From positions 310,001-374,000 of the forward strand of contig NZ_VITH01000002.1 of the NCBI RefSeq assembly GCF_007827815.1: DNA of 64,000 bases, in the 5' to 3' direction. The position numbers and the translations under genes were made by a program. The DNA comes from Azospirillum brasilense. Lineage in GTDB: Bacteria; Pseudomonadota; Alphaproteobacteria; Azospirillales; Azospirillaceae. The notes below the pieces were generated by a model. It did no database searches. It had not been told where the DNA came from and saw only the letters and a program-made list of their open reading frames with translations. Every line of letters starts with the position of its first letter. The stretch's first letter is position 1. Shown piece by piece: positions 1 through 11,852 of the stretch.

Positions 1-73
1 CGGGGCCAACCCCGGAACCGCTTCCGGGATCACCTCCGGAGGGGGGCCGGCGCAGGCTCTTCTGCCGGGCACG

Positions 74-2257
74 GTGCCGGTGGACGCGGACCCGCGCGTC
101 CGCGTGCTCCTGCCGCTGCCGCTGCGCGAGGCCTACGACTACCGCGTGCCCGCCGGGATGACTCTCGTCCCCGGCGACTATGTGGAGGTTCCGCTCGGGC
201 CGCGCCGCGTGCTGGGGGTGGTGTGGGGCGACGGTGCCGGAGTCGTCGAGGCCGCGCGGCTGAAGCCGGTGGTCCGCCGCTTCGACGTGCCGCCGATGCC
301 GGAGGTCGAGCGCAAGTTCGTGGAGTGGGTCGCCGCCTACACCATGACGCCGCCGGGCCATGTGCTGCGCATGGCGATCAGCGTGCCGTCGGCTCTGGAG
401 CCGGCGAAGGCGACGCTCGCCTATCTGCGCAAGCCCGACGCGGAGCCGCCGCCCGGCTTCAAGATGACCGAGCCGCGGCGGCGCGTGCTGGCCCTGCTGG
501 ACGACGGCCCGCCGCGCACCCCGGCGGAGCTGGCGGAGGAGGCCGGCTGCGGCGTCACCGTGGTGCGCGGGCTGGCCGAGGCCGGGCTGCTGGAGCCGGT
601 GCTGCTCCAGCCGACCAAGCTCGGGCGGCCCGACTGCCACCGTCCCGGCCCCACCCTGTCCGCCGACCAGGAGGCGGCGGCGGCGGACCTGCGCGCCCGC
701 GTGGAGTCCGGCGTCTATTCCACCGTGCTGCTCGACGGGGTCACCGGCTCCGGCAAGACCGAGGTCTATTACGAGGCGATCGCCGCCGCCCTGAAGGCGG
801 GCAAGCAGGCGCTGGTGCTGCTCCCGGAAATCGCCCTGTCGGCGCAGTGGCTGGATCGCTTCGCCCGCCGCTTCGGCGCGCCGCCGGCGGAATGGCACTC
901 CGAGCTGACCGGGGCGCAGCGCCGCGACACCTGGAGGGCGGTGGCCAACGGCGAGGTGCCGGTGGTGGTCGGCGCCCGCTCCGCCCTGTTCCTGCCCTAC
1001 AAGGCACTCGGCGTCATCATCATCGACGAGGAGCACGACCCCGCCTACAAGCAGGAGGAGGGGTCGATCTACCACGCCCGCGACATGGCCGTCGCGCGGG
1101 CGCATCTCGGCGGCATCCCCACCGTGCTGGTCTCCGCCACGCCGTCGCTGGAGACCAAGGTCAACGCCGACAGCAACCGCTACGCCCGCATCGAGCTGCC
1201 GGGCCGCCACGGCGGGGCGGTGCTGCCCGACGTCGAACTGGTGGACCTGCGCAAGGACCGGCCGCCGGCCCGCCACTGGCTGGCTCCGTCGCTCAAGAAG
1301 GCCATCGAGCAGACGCTGGCGGAGAAGGAGCAGGTGATGCTGTTCCTCAACCGCCGCGGCTACGCCCCGCTGACCCTGTGCCGGGCCTGCGGGCACCGGC
1401 TGCAATGCCCCAACTGCACGGCGTGGCTGGTCGAGCACCGGCTGGCCCGCAAGCTCCAGTGCCACCATTGCGGCCTGTCGCAACCGCTCTCCCCGACCTG
1501 CCCGGAATGCGGCGAGGAGGGGACGCTGGCCGCCTGCGGTCCCGGCGTGGAGCGCATCGCCGAGGAGGTGGCGGAGCTGTTTCCCGACGCCCGCGCCGCC
1601 ATCATGGCGTCCGACACGCTGTTCGGCCCCCGCGCCATCCAAGAGATGGTCCGCCGGATCGCCGACCATGAGCTGGACATCCTGATCGGCACCCAGGTGA
1701 TGGCGAAGGGGCACCATTTCCCCATGCTGACCCTGGTCGGGGTGGTGGACGCCGACCTCGGGCTGGCCGGCGGCGATCTGCGGGCGGGGGAGCGGACCTA
1801 CCAGCTCCTCCATCAGGTGGCCGGGCGCGCCGGGCGCGGCGAGCGGCCGGGGCGGGTGATGCTGCAGACCTACATGCCCGAGCATCCGGTGATGCAGGCG
1901 CTGGCCGCCGGGGACCGTGACGGCTTCTACCAGCTGGAGGCGGAGATGCGGCTGGAGGCCGGGATGCCGCCCTTCGGACGGCTGGCCGCCCTGATCGTGT
2001 CGGGGGAGGACGCGGCGGCGGTGGAGAAGCTGTCCATCGCGCTGGGCCGCGCCGCGCCGCGCAGCGACACCGTCGCCGTGCTGGGCCCCGCCCCGGCGCC
2101 GCTCGCCCTGCTGCGGGGGCGGCACCGGCGGCGCCTGCTGCTGAAGGCGCCACGCACCGTCCAGGTGCAACCGCTGATCGCGCATTGGCTGGAGCAGGTG
2201 GATATTCCGCCCAATGTGCGCGTGCAAGTGGACGTCGATCCCTACAGCTTCCTGTAG
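74..2257 (+). CDS. priA: Primosomal replication restart helicase PriA
   Basis: Superfamily 2 DNA helicase that recognises stalled forks and reloads the replisome. The 727-residue product has the N-terminal 3' DNA-binding region (first ~110 residues), Walker A GVTGSGKT at 222-229, DEEH Walker B at 318-321, and the zinc-binding insertion with four cysteine pairs (C436/C439, C445/C448, C463/C466, C476/C479). Length is normal for PriA. The start is a GTG without a strong Shine-Dalgarno sequence and lies close to the window edge, so a slightly different start is possible. It precedes the ATP synthase operon, as in several alphaproteobacteria, but 1.5 kb and two small genes lie between. Function is certain from the motifs. 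Confidence 0.96.
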   Translation: MPVDADPRVRVLLPLPLREAYDYRVPAGMTLVPGDYVEVPLGPRRVLGVVWGDGAGVVEAARLKPVVRRFDVPPMPEVERKFVEWVAAYTMTPPGHVLRMAISVPSALEPAKATLAYLRKPDAEPPPGFKMTEPRRRVLALLDDGPPRTPAELAEEAGCGVTVVRGLAEAGLLEPVLLQPTKLGRPDCHRPGPTLSADQEAAAADLRARVESGVYSTVLLDGVTGSGKTEVYYEAIAAALKAGKQALVLLPEIALSAQWLDRFARRFGAPPAEWHSELTGAQRRDTWRAVANGEVPVVVGARSALFLPYKALGVIIIDEEHDPAYKQEEGSIYHARDMAVARAHLGGIPTVLVSATPSLETKVNADSNRYARIELPGRHGGAVLPDVELVDLRKDRPPARHWLAPSLKKAIEQTLAEKEQVMLFLNRRGYAPLTLCRACGHRLQCPNCTAWLVEHRLARKLQCHHCGLSQPLSPTCPECGEEGTLAACGPGVERIAEEVAELFPDARAAIMASDTLFGPRAIQEMVRRIADHELDILIGTQVMAKGHHFPMLTLVGVVDADLGLAGGDLRAGERTYQLLHQVAGRAGRGERPGRVMLQTYMPEHPVMQALAAGDRDGFYQLEAEMRLEAGMPPFGRLAALIVSGEDAAAVEKLSIALGRAAPRSDTVAVLGPAPAPLALLRGRHRRRLLLKAPRTVQVQPLIAHWLEQVDIPPNVRVQVDVDPYSFL

Positions 2258-2416
2258 AGGTGCGGTGCCCGTTAAGAAATATCGCACTCCTGTAAAGGGG
2301 GGCTGCGACCGATTGTCCCTGCGCGCTCCGCAAGGCACCTGTGACGTTTGGTCCGTTGCGAGCGGCGGGTCATGGTATTACCAGAGTATGGAAGTCATCT
2401 TTCGCCGAGCGATCTC

Positions 2417-2920
2417 ATGTCCAGGCTGCGCGGTCGTTTCCACCTCCCCACCTTGCTGACGGTTCTCCCGGTTCTCGCGTTGCTGGCGATCATCGCGCTG
2501 GCGGCGGGCGTGCCCGCCCAGACCCGGGGGACGGAATCGGACGCCAAGGCGCTGCTCGACAAGACCAGCGGCTATCTGCGCCAGCATGGCGCCGACGCCG
2601 CCCCGGACGCCTTCGCCCAGCGGGACGGCGCGCTGATCGACCGCGACCTCTACCCGATGCTGATCGACCGCGACGGCGTGATGGTGGCCCACGGCTGGAC
2701 GCCGTCGCTCAACGGCTCGAACCTCAAGGACCTGAAGGACGTCGACGGCAAGCCCTTCATCCGGGAGGCGCTGGACATCGTGGCGGAGCGGGAGTCGGGC
2801 GCCGTCAGCTACAAATGGACGGACCCGCTGTCCGGCCAGATCGCGCCGAAGACGATGATCGTGCGGCGCGTCGTTCTGGGCGGCGAGCCCTACCTGCTGT
2901 CGGTCGGCGTGTATCGCTGA
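2417..2920 (+). CDS. Stand-alone single-Cache-domain protein, membrane-anchored or secreted
   Basis: The 167-residue product starts with a basic stretch and a hydrophobic segment (about residues 8-33, LPTLLTVLPVLALLAIIALA) that is a signal peptide or membrane anchor. The rest resembles the single Cache (sCache_2) extracellular sensor fold, including the pattern DRDGVMVAHGW, then LNGSNLKDLKDVDGKPFI, found in chemoreceptor ligand domains. No transducer domain follows, so it is a sensor module alone; it could be a periplasmic ligand binder or partner of a separate signalling protein. I chose the ATG nearest the hydrophobic segment; two in-frame ATGs lie up to 69 bases upstream and none has a strong ribosome site. 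The neighbours priA and an unknown gene give no functional clue. Confidence 0.75.
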   Translation: MSRLRGRFHLPTLLTVLPVLALLAIIALAAGVPAQTRGTESDAKALLDKTSGYLRQHGADAAPDAFAQRDGALIDRDLYPMLIDRDGVMVAHGWTPSLNGSNLKDLKDVDGKPFIREALDIVAERESGAVSYKWTDPLSGQIAPKTMIVRRVVLGGEPYLLSVGVYR

Positions 2921-3006
2921 CCGGCTTCATCGGAGGGCGATCCGGCAGGCGATCCAGCGGGCCGGCGGCGGCCGAATCGAACTTTTCCGAAGGGTGAAAA
3001 AGAGGC

Positions 3007-3330
3007 TCAGAGCACCGAGACGGACCGGTCGGCCCGCGGCCGGGGGCGCCAGATCGACAGGCATTCGGACGCGCTGCCGCCCGAGCCGATGCCGTACCAG
3101 CCGGAGCGGTCGTTGAAGGACAGGCTGTAGCGCCCGCGCCCGTCGCGCTCGAAGCGGAAGACGGGACGGTCCACGCCGGGCAGGAGGACGAGGAGCCGGT
3201 CATGCTCCCGGCCCGTTTCGCGGATGACCCCGGCCCAATGGCCAAGGCGCAGCTTCGGCTCGGCCACCGCCTCGAACTCGTTGAGGTCGGCGGGCGTGAA
3301 GCGGGCGCAGGAAAAGGCGACGACGGTCAT
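3007..3330 (-). CDS. Hypothetical protein, 107 residues
   Basis: Not recognised. A soluble-looking small protein without signal peptide or membrane segment, with a balanced composition and a cysteine pair split between the two ends (residues 8 and about 89). The C-terminal third is basic (RPRPRADR). It is convergent with the Cache-domain gene and divergent from the ATP synthase operon. Codon use at third positions is GC-rich, as in the neighbours, which supports coding, but nothing else confirms it. Confidence 0.5.
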   Translation of the reverse strand: MTVVAFSCARFTPADLNEFEAVAEPKLRLGHWAGVIRETGREHDRLLVLLPGVDRPVFRFERDGRGRYSLSFNDRSGWYGIGSGGSASECLSIWRPRPRADRSVSVL

Positions 3331-3766
3331 GATTGGCCTGGGTTTGTCCTGTCAGACGGGCTGTGAGGCGACCGTGCGCGCGAATGGTTAAACGGGTGTT
3401 AAGCGAGGCGTTAGGTCACAGTCTGGTCTCTGGCGGGGCTCCGGACCGCCGCGCGGCGGGCACCGGAAATCGGCCTCCGGGGCCGGCCTCCGGGAGGGCA
3501 GGTCCTTCAGATGCCAAGGTGATCCGTTGCAGTTGTGAAGTGGTATGCCCATTTCCAGCCGCCGTCGCCAAGAACGGACCCCACGCCGCAGGGGCGCAAA
3601 ACGCCGCACGCAAGCCGCGTGCAAATTGTCCAGACCCCGTTGCGCAGGGCCTAATCCTGTGATATTGGACCGCTCGCTTTCGCGGGCTGGGCCGCCGCGA
3701 TGTGGGTTTTGCCCTATTTAAGGCCCTGAAAATTCACCGTCTACCGAACTCAATTCGAGGGATCAG
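3331..3766. other. Intergenic region upstream of the atp operon
   Basis: 436 bases between the divergent hypothetical gene and atpH. It is less GC-rich than its surroundings near the right end and carries the candidate atp promoter. Short open frames exist on both strands but have no ribosome sites or recognisable product. No RNA gene was recognised. Confidence 0.6.
3640..3668 (+). promoter_or_regulatory. Candidate promoter of the atp operon
   Basis: TTGCGC at 3640-3645 and TATTGG at 3663-3668 are separated by 17 bases. The -10 box is weak, but spacing is ideal and the position, about 100 bases before atpH, suits the operon promoter. This is a visual match only. Confidence 0.35.
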
Positions 3767-4335
3767 GTGGCAATCGAAGGTACAGGCGTTTCCGAACTCG
3801 CTACGCGCTACTCCATCGCGCTGTTCGAGCTTGCGGACGAGAACAAAGCGTTGGATCAGGTCGCGAGCGATCTGGTCGCGCTGAAGCAAATCCTGGCTGA
3901 GAGCGCCGACCTTCGCCGCCTCGTCCGCAGTCCCGTGATCAGCCGCGCCGACCAAGGCCGGGCGATGGCCGCGGTTCTGGACCGCGCCGAAGTGTCCGAT
4001 CTGACCAAGCGCTTCATCGGGCTGGTGGCCAAGAACCGCCGCCTGTTCGCGCTGGAAGGCATGATCGAAGGCTATCTCGCCGAACTGGCCCGCCGTCGTG
4101 GCGAAGTGACCGCCCAGGTCACCTCCGCCCAGCCGCTGAGCGACGCTCAGCTGGCCGCGGTCACCGACGCGCTGAAGGCGTCGATCGGCTCCAAGGTGTT
4201 GATCAACACCACGGTCGATCCCGCGCTGATCGGGGGCATGATCGTTAAGTTCGGCTCGCGCATGGTCGACACCTCGGTGCGCACGAAGCTGAACAAATTG
4301 CAACTCGCCATGAAGGCCTCAGGGGGATCAGTCTG

Positions 4336-4336
<1 letters not shown>
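3767..4336 (+). CDS. atpH: F1Fo ATP synthase subunit delta
   Basis: Peripheral stalk subunit (OSCP homologue) that ties the F1 head to the membrane b subunits. 189 residues, normal for the family, with the N-terminal helical domain ([14 protein letters not shown]) and the conserved C-terminal region ending [19 protein letters not shown]. The GTG start is preceded by GAGGGA. The gene opens the operon atpH-A-G-D-C; its TGA overlaps the atpA ATG by one base (TGATG), so the two are translationally coupled. Genes for Fo subunits a, b and c are absent, as expected in alphaproteobacteria, where the F1 and Fo operons are separate. Confidence 0.97.
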
Positions 4337-5865
<1,529 letters not shown>

Positions 5866-5937
5866 TCGACGGCGGGGGCGCAGTTCCTGCGCCCCGTCCG
5901 TCAACCCGAACGACCCCGAGCGGAATGAAGGGCCGGC

Positions 5938-6828
5938 ATGCCTAACCTCAAGGACCTAAAGAACCGGATCGCCAGCGTCCAATCGACGCGGAAGATCACC
6001 TCGGCGATGAAGATGGTCGCCGCCTCCAAGCTCCGCCGCGCGCAGGAGCAGGCGGAAGCCGGTCGTCCCTACGCCGAGCGCATGGGCCGCATGCTGGCCT
6101 CTCTCGCGGCCAACGTGCAGGACTCGGGCAACGGCCCGAAGCTGATGACCGGCACCGGTTCCGATCAGGTGCATCTCCTCGTCATCATCAGCTCCGACCG
6201 CGGCCTGTGCGGCGCCTTCAACGGCGCCATCGTCCGTGAGTCCCGCCGCCAGATCCTGCGCCTCCAGTCGGAAGGCAAGACGGTCAAGCTGCTCACCGTC
6301 GGCCGCAAGGCCCGCGACCAGCTGCGCCGCGAGTTCGGCTCGCTGATCGTCGAGACCTACGAGGATGTGGGTCGCCGCAAGCTGTCCTTCGCCGACGCCG
6401 ATGTCGTCGCGCAGAAGGTTCTGGCGATGTACGACGCCGGCGAGTTCGACGTCTGCTCGGTGATCTTCAACAAGTTCAAGTCGGCGATCTCCCAGATCGT
6501 GACCGTCCAGCAGCTCGTTCCCTTCGCCGTCGAGGCGCAGGCGGACGAGGACGCCGCGGGCGCCGAGGTCAAGGCGATCTACGAGTTCGAGCCCGACGAG
6601 GAGCAGATCCTCGCCGAGCTGCTGCCGCGCAACCTGTCGATCCAGGTTTATCGCGCCCTCCTGGAAAGCGCCGCGTCCGAACAGGGCGCCCGCATGACCG
6701 CGATGGACAACGCGACGCGCAACGCCGGCGACATGATCAACAAGCTGACGATCACCTACAACCGCACGCGCCAGGCCTACATCACCAAGGAGCTGATCGA
6801 GATCATCTCCGGCGCCGAGGCGGTTTAA
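5938..6828 (+). CDS. atpG: F1Fo ATP synthase subunit gamma
   Basis: Central rotor stalk subunit whose rotation drives the conformational cycle of the catalytic sites. 296 residues, with the conserved N-terminal helix ([20 protein letters not shown]) and the C-terminal helix containing [17 protein letters not shown], the two parts of the coiled-coil shaft. The ATG follows GAAGGGCC. It lies third in the atp operon, between atpA and atpD. Confidence 0.98.
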   Translation: MPNLKDLKNRIASVQSTRKITSAMKMVAASKLRRAQEQAEAGRPYAERMGRMLASLAANVQDSGNGPKLMTGTGSDQVHLLVIISSDRGLCGAFNGAIVRESRRQILRLQSEGKTVKLLTVGRKARDQLRREFGSLIVETYEDVGRRKLSFADADVVAQKVLAMYDAGEFDVCSVIFNKFKSAISQIVTVQQLVPFAVEAQADEDAAGAEVKAIYEFEPDEEQILAELLPRNLSIQVYRALLESAASEQGARMTAMDNATRNAGDMINKLTITYNRTRQAYITKELIEIISGAEAV

Positions 6829-8337
<1,509 letters not shown>

Positions 8338-8368
8338 TCAGGGTCGGCTGAGGTTCGGTAACGAGGCT

Positions 8369-8402
8369 AACCCTCTCCTCCGCCCGCGCGGGGGAGGGGG
8401 TT
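8369..8402. repeat. GC-rich imperfect palindrome between atpD and atpC
   Basis: A 15-base arm ending CTCCGC pairs with GCGGGGGAGGGGGTT with two mismatches and almost no loop. It resembles the CCCTC/GGGAGGG intergenic palindrome family seen at 9881-10060, 17949-18034 and 52852-52956. In the transcript it could form a hairpin that lowers or stabilises distal (atpC) expression; this is an inference. Confidence 0.55.
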
Positions 8403-8427
8403 CTTATGAAGAGGCACCAGGAAACCC

Positions 8428-8844
8428 ATGGCCGATAAAGTCGAATTCGAGCTGGTCTCTCCGGAGAAGCTGCTGACCTCGCAGCCCGTCGACATGGTCG
8501 TGGTGCCGGGTTCGGAAGGTGACTTCGGCGTCCTTGCCGGCCACTCGCCGATGATTTCGACCGTCCGTCCGGGCGTGATCGACGTCTACGAGGCCGACCG
8601 CGTGGTCGACCGGGTGTTCGTCGCCGGCGGCTTCGCCGAGGTGACCGAGACCCGCTGCACCGTCCTGGCCGAGGAGGCCATCGCGGTCGCCGAGATCGAC
8701 CGCGCCAAGGTCGAGCAGCAGATCCGCGACCTGGGCGAGGATCTGGAAGACGCCAAGTCCGACGACGAGAAGGCCCGCGTGGAGGCGAAGATCGCCATCG
8801 CCCGCGCCAAGCTCGACGCGACCGGCGCGACCACCACGCACTGA
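8428..8844 (+). CDS. atpC: F1Fo ATP synthase subunit epsilon
   Basis: Rotor subunit that couples gamma to the c-ring and can inhibit ATP hydrolysis. 138 residues: an N-terminal beta-sandwich (VEFELVSPEKLL, then VPGSEGDFGVLAGHSP) typical of the family, and a C-terminal alpha-helical hairpin rich in charged residues. It is the last gene of the atp operon and is followed by two GC-rich hairpins, the second with a T-run. Confidence 0.97.
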   Translation: MADKVEFELVSPEKLLTSQPVDMVVVPGSEGDFGVLAGHSPMISTVRPGVIDVYEADRVVDRVFVAGGFAEVTETRCTVLAEEAIAVAEIDRAKVEQQIRDLGEDLEDAKSDDEKARVEAKIAIARAKLDATGATTTH

Positions 8845-8934
8845 CAGCGGCCGCGGCCCGCCGGTAAGCGCCGGCCGGGCCGTTTCCGTTGCATTGCGCC
8901 ATCGCAGCCATACATAGTGTCCCCTAGGGGATCG

Positions 8935-8970
8935 AACGCCTCCCGGCCCGTCCGTCGAGGCGTTTTTGTT
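8935..8970 (+). terminator. Rho-independent terminator of the atp operon
   Basis: The inverted repeat AACGCCTC (8935-8942) and GAGGCGTT (8957-8964) is followed by a T-rich tract (TTTGTTTTTA). A second GC-rich hairpin without a good T-run lies about 60 bases upstream, just after atpC. Position and structure fit termination of the atp transcript. Confidence 0.8.
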
Positions 8971-9040
8971 TTTATCGTCCTATTCTCCGTCAGAGCGTCG
9001 AACAACCGGCCCGGAACGGCGGCCGCAGCGGGAGTGGAGT

Positions 9041-9859
9041 GTGGCGTTGCACTGGAAATACGAAGAGCTTCCCTGGGATCAGCTGGACCACAGCAAGGTC
9101 GATCCCGATCTCGTTCCGCTCATCAAGGCGGCGGCCCTGGTGGAGTTCAACGCCGACGACTACACGGCCTATCTCTGCAACGTCTTCCACGACGATCCCG
9201 AGTTCCAGGAGGTCGCCCACGGCTGGGCGGTCGAGGAGGTCCAGCACGGCCGCGCGCTCGGCAAGTGGGCGGAGCTGGTCGATCCGACCTTCGACTTCGA
9301 CCGGGCCGTCGAGCGGTTCCGCGCCGGCTACAAGGTGCCGATCGACCTCGACGCCTCGGTCCGCGGCTCGCGCACCGGCGAGATGATCGCCCGCTGCATG
9401 GTCGAGACCGGCACCAGCAGCTATTACGCGGCCATCGGCGACTCGACGGACGAACCGGTCCTCAAGCTGATCTGCAAGAACATCGCCGCCGACGAGCTGC
9501 GCCACTTCAAGCTCTTCTACACCTACACGAAGAAGTATCTGGAGCTGGAGCAGCTCAACAAGTTCCAGCGCCTCAAGGTCGCGCTGTCGCGCATCGGCGA
9601 GTCGGAGGACGACGAACTGGCCTACGCCTACTACGCGGCCAACGCGCCGGAGGGCGAGCCCTACGCGCACAAGACCTACAATCAGGCCTACATGCGCCGC
9701 GCCTACGGCCGCTACCGGCCCAAGCACGTCGACCGCGCGGTGGCGATGGTCTTCAAGGCCTGCGGGCTGAAGCCGCACACCCGCTTTTACAGCGTCGCCG
9801 CGCGCGGCGCCTGGTGGCTGATCGAGAGCCGCGCCAAGCGGCTGGCCAAGGTGGCCTGA
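9041..9859 (+). CDS. Ferritin-like diiron domain protein
   Basis: 272-residue soluble protein with two ExxH motifs in predicted long helices (VEEVQHGR about residue 66 and AADELRHFK about 152), the hallmark of ferritin-like/rubrerythrin-like carboxylate-bridged diiron proteins. Exact substrate is unknown; possibilities are an oxidase or oxygenase-like enzyme or an iron or peroxide-handling protein. The GTG start is chosen because GGAG lies six bases upstream; an earlier in-frame start would run through the atp terminator. It stands alone, followed by a long palindromic repeat element. Confidence 0.8.
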   Translation: MALHWKYEELPWDQLDHSKVDPDLVPLIKAAALVEFNADDYTAYLCNVFHDDPEFQEVAHGWAVEEVQHGRALGKWAELVDPTFDFDRAVERFRAGYKVPIDLDASVRGSRTGEMIARCMVETGTSSYYAAIGDSTDEPVLKLICKNIAADELRHFKLFYTYTKKYLELEQLNKFQRLKVALSRIGESEDDELAYAYYAANAPEGEPYAHKTYNQAYMRRAYGRYRPKHVDRAVAMVFKACGLKPHTRFYSVAARGAWWLIESRAKRLAKVA

Positions 9860-9880
9860 ACGGTCGGGCCTCAACTGTGG

Positions 9881-10060
9881 CCCTGTCCCCTCCGGGGAGA
9901 GGGTGCCCGCGAAGCGGGCGGTGAGGGGGATGCGCGAGGCGGTACGTCCGGCACAAGCGCAACCCCCTCACCCTAACCCTCTCCCCGCTTTCGGCGGACC
10001 GAAGGTCCGCCTGTCGCGTCAGCGCAAACGAAGTTTGCGCGAGAGCGGAGGGGAGAGGGG
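9881..10060. repeat. Composite palindromic repeat element with GAA-tipped hairpins
   Basis: Outer arms CCCCTCCGGGGAGAGGG and GGAGGGGAGAGGGG flank CCCTCACCCTAACCCTCTCCCC. Inside are three perfect small hairpins, each with GAA at the tip: GCCCGC/GCGGGC (9905-9919), GGCGGACC/GGTCCGCC (9993-10011) and GCGCAAAC/GTTTGCGC (10022-10040). It lies between convergent genes and belongs to the dispersed palindrome family noted elsewhere in the window. It may act as a bidirectional terminator. Confidence 0.8.
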
Positions 10061-10084
10061 ACTTCAAATGCAATTCTTGTAAAA

Positions 10085-10582
10085 TCAGCCCCGCCGCAGC
10101 GCCGCAATGATCGGGGCGAACTCCGCAAGGACCGATTCGTAGACCGGGCGCTTGAAGGGCACGATCAGGCCGGCCAAGTCGTCAGAGTCGACCCATTTCC
10201 AGGCGTCGAACTCCGGGTGCTCCGTGGCGAGGTCGATGTCGGCGTCCGTGCCGGTGAAGCGGGCGGCCAGCCAGACCTGCTCCTGACCGCGCCAACGGCC
10301 CTTCCAGACCTTGCCGATCAGATGGTCGGGCAGGTCGTAGCGCAGTTTTTCCGCCGTCTCGCCGAGGATCTCGGCCTTGTCGGTGCCGATCTCTTCCTTC
10401 AGCTCGCGCAAGGCGGCCTCATGCACGCCCTCGCCCTCGTCGATGCCGCCCTGGGGCATCTGCCAGGCGTCCTTGCTGTCGCAGCGCCGGGCCACGAAGA
10501 CCTGCCCGCGGTCGTTCAGCAGCATCACGCCCACGCAGGGGCGGTAGGGGAGGGCTTCGCGGTCGATGGGCTTCTTGCTCAT
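10085..10582 (-). CDS. rppH: RNA pyrophosphohydrolase (Nudix family)
   Basis: Removes pyrophosphate from 5'-triphosphorylated RNA, starting 5'-dependent mRNA decay, and may also hydrolyse dinucleoside polyphosphates. 165 residues with an intact Nudix box spanning 45-67 (GGIDEGEG, then REL, EEIG). The preceding WQMPQGG is typical of RppH/IalA. The ATG start five bases after the stop of the upstream gene is preferred to a longer frame that reads back through that gene. It is the last gene of the minus-strand cluster gpmI-envC-ctpA-deacetylase-rppH, an arrangement well known in alphaproteobacteria. Confidence 0.95.
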   Translation of the reverse strand: MSKKPIDREALPYRPCVGVMLLNDRGQVFVARRCDSKDAWQMPQGGIDEGEGVHEAALRELKEEIGTDKAEILGETAEKLRYDLPDHLIGKVWKGRWRGQEQVWLAARFTGTDADIDLATEHPEFDAWKWVDSDDLAGLIVPFKRPVYESVLAEFAPIIAALRRG

Positions 10583-10587
10583 GCGCC

Positions 10588-11835
10588 TTATTGCTTCTGC
10601 ATGTTGGCCACGGCGGAGACCGGCACGATGGCGATGCCACGGTCGGCCAGCCCGGTGAGCCACAGGTTGATCCGTTCGATGGTGCTGGGATAGGGCGCGC
10701 CGATTCCCACCGCGGCCCCATTGGTCTTGGCGATGGTCTCCAGCTCGGCGAGCTGGTCGTCGATGGCGCCGCGCGACAGGTCGCGGTCGATCACCCGGTC
10801 GGCGAAGGCCCGCGGCACCCCCGCCTCGCCCGCTAGGGTGCCGGCGACGCTGCGCGGGTTGGCGCGGGCGTCCAGCACCATCAGGCCGCGCGCCTTCATC
10901 GCCGCGACGACCGGGGTCACCGCGTCAGGGTTGGCGGTGAATTTGCTGCCCGTGGTGCTGGTGATGCCGACATAGCCGACGGCCTTGCCCAGCGACCATT
11001 CCAGCCGCTCCATGTTGCGCTCGGGCGGCAGCATGCTGAGCAGGGCGTTGGGGCCCGGGTCGTTGCGCGGGTAGTCCTGCGGCTCCATGGGGATGGAGAG
11101 CATCACCTCGTGCCCCTTGCTGCGGGCGCGCTCGACCCAGTTGTCCAGCCGCTCGGCGTAGGGGACGAAGGCCAGCGTGATCGTCGGCGGCAGCTTCTGC
11201 AGGGCGTTGCCGGTGGTCACGCCGGAGATGCCCATCTCGGCCAGCACGATGGCGATGCGCGGGCGCCGGTCGGCGGCAGGGAAGGGGCGGGCGTAGACCT
11301 GCCAGGGCTTGCGCCCGTCTTCGGCGATGCGCGGCAGCGGCCCGTTGCGCGAGTCCTCGACCAGGCCGGGGACCGGCGCTGGGGTCAAGGTGACCGGCTC
11401 GTTCACGGCCACGGCAAGCGGCGGCGGGGGAGGCGCGGCGGCGGGCGGCGGGGCGGGCGCCGCTGTGGGCGTGGCGGGTGCGGGCTGGACGGGAACCGCC
11501 GCCGCCGTGGCGGGCGGTGCCGCCGGCACGGCCGGGGGCTGGGCGCCCTTCACCGCCACCTCGACGCTGGGAATGGCGGCCCGCCACGCCTCGGTGGTGT
11601 GCTCTGCGTTCATCACCAGCCAGCCGGCCAGCCCGCCCAGCCCGAGGGCCAGCACGGCGTAGGCGCCGAGCAGCCGTTTGGCGAGGGGCGACAGCGGGCG
11701 GCGCTCCTTGCGCGCGCGCGGCGCGTCGTCGGAATCGCCACCGGCCTTGCGGCGCCGGAGGCGGGCCAGCAGGCCGGGTCCGGAACGTTCCCGTTTCGCG
11801 GGCTTCAGGCGGCCCAGCAGGGCGGCAGCGTTCAC
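10588..11835 (-). CDS. Divergent polysaccharide deacetylase family protein, membrane-anchored
   Basis: 415 residues. A basic cytoplasmic N-terminus (about 50 residues) precedes one membrane helix (residues about 52-73), a Pro/Ala-rich linker (about 95-165) and a C-terminal domain of the DUF610/YibQ type, distantly related to NodB polysaccharide deacetylases. [14 protein letters not shown] begins the domain and [10 protein letters not shown] and [12 protein letters not shown] lie further on. The role is probably in cell-envelope polysaccharide processing; no activity is established. It lies between ctpA (17-base gap) and rppH (5-base gap), in a cluster with envC and ctpA, which supports an envelope role. 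Confidence 0.88.
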   Translation of the reverse strand: MNAAALLGRLKPAKRERSGPGLLARLRRRKAGGDSDDAPRARKERRPLSPLAKRLLGAYAVLALGLGGLAGWLVMNAEHTTEAWRAAIPSVEVAVKGAQPPAVPAAPPATAAAVPVQPAPATPTAAPAPPPAAAPPPPPLAVAVNEPVTLTPAPVPGLVEDSRNGPLPRIAEDGRKPWQVYARPFPAADRRPRIAIVLAEMGISGVTTGNALQKLPPTITLAFVPYAERLDNWVERARSKGHEVMLSIPMEPQDYPRNDPGPNALLSMLPPERNMERLEWSLGKAVGYVGITSTTGSKFTANPDAVTPVVAAMKARGLMVLDARANPRSVAGTLAGEAGVPRAFADRVIDRDLSRGAIDDQLAELETIAKTNGAAVGIGAPYPSTIERINLWLTGLADRGIAIVPVSAVANMQKQ

Positions 11836-11852
11836 GGACCCGGTCCCTCCTC

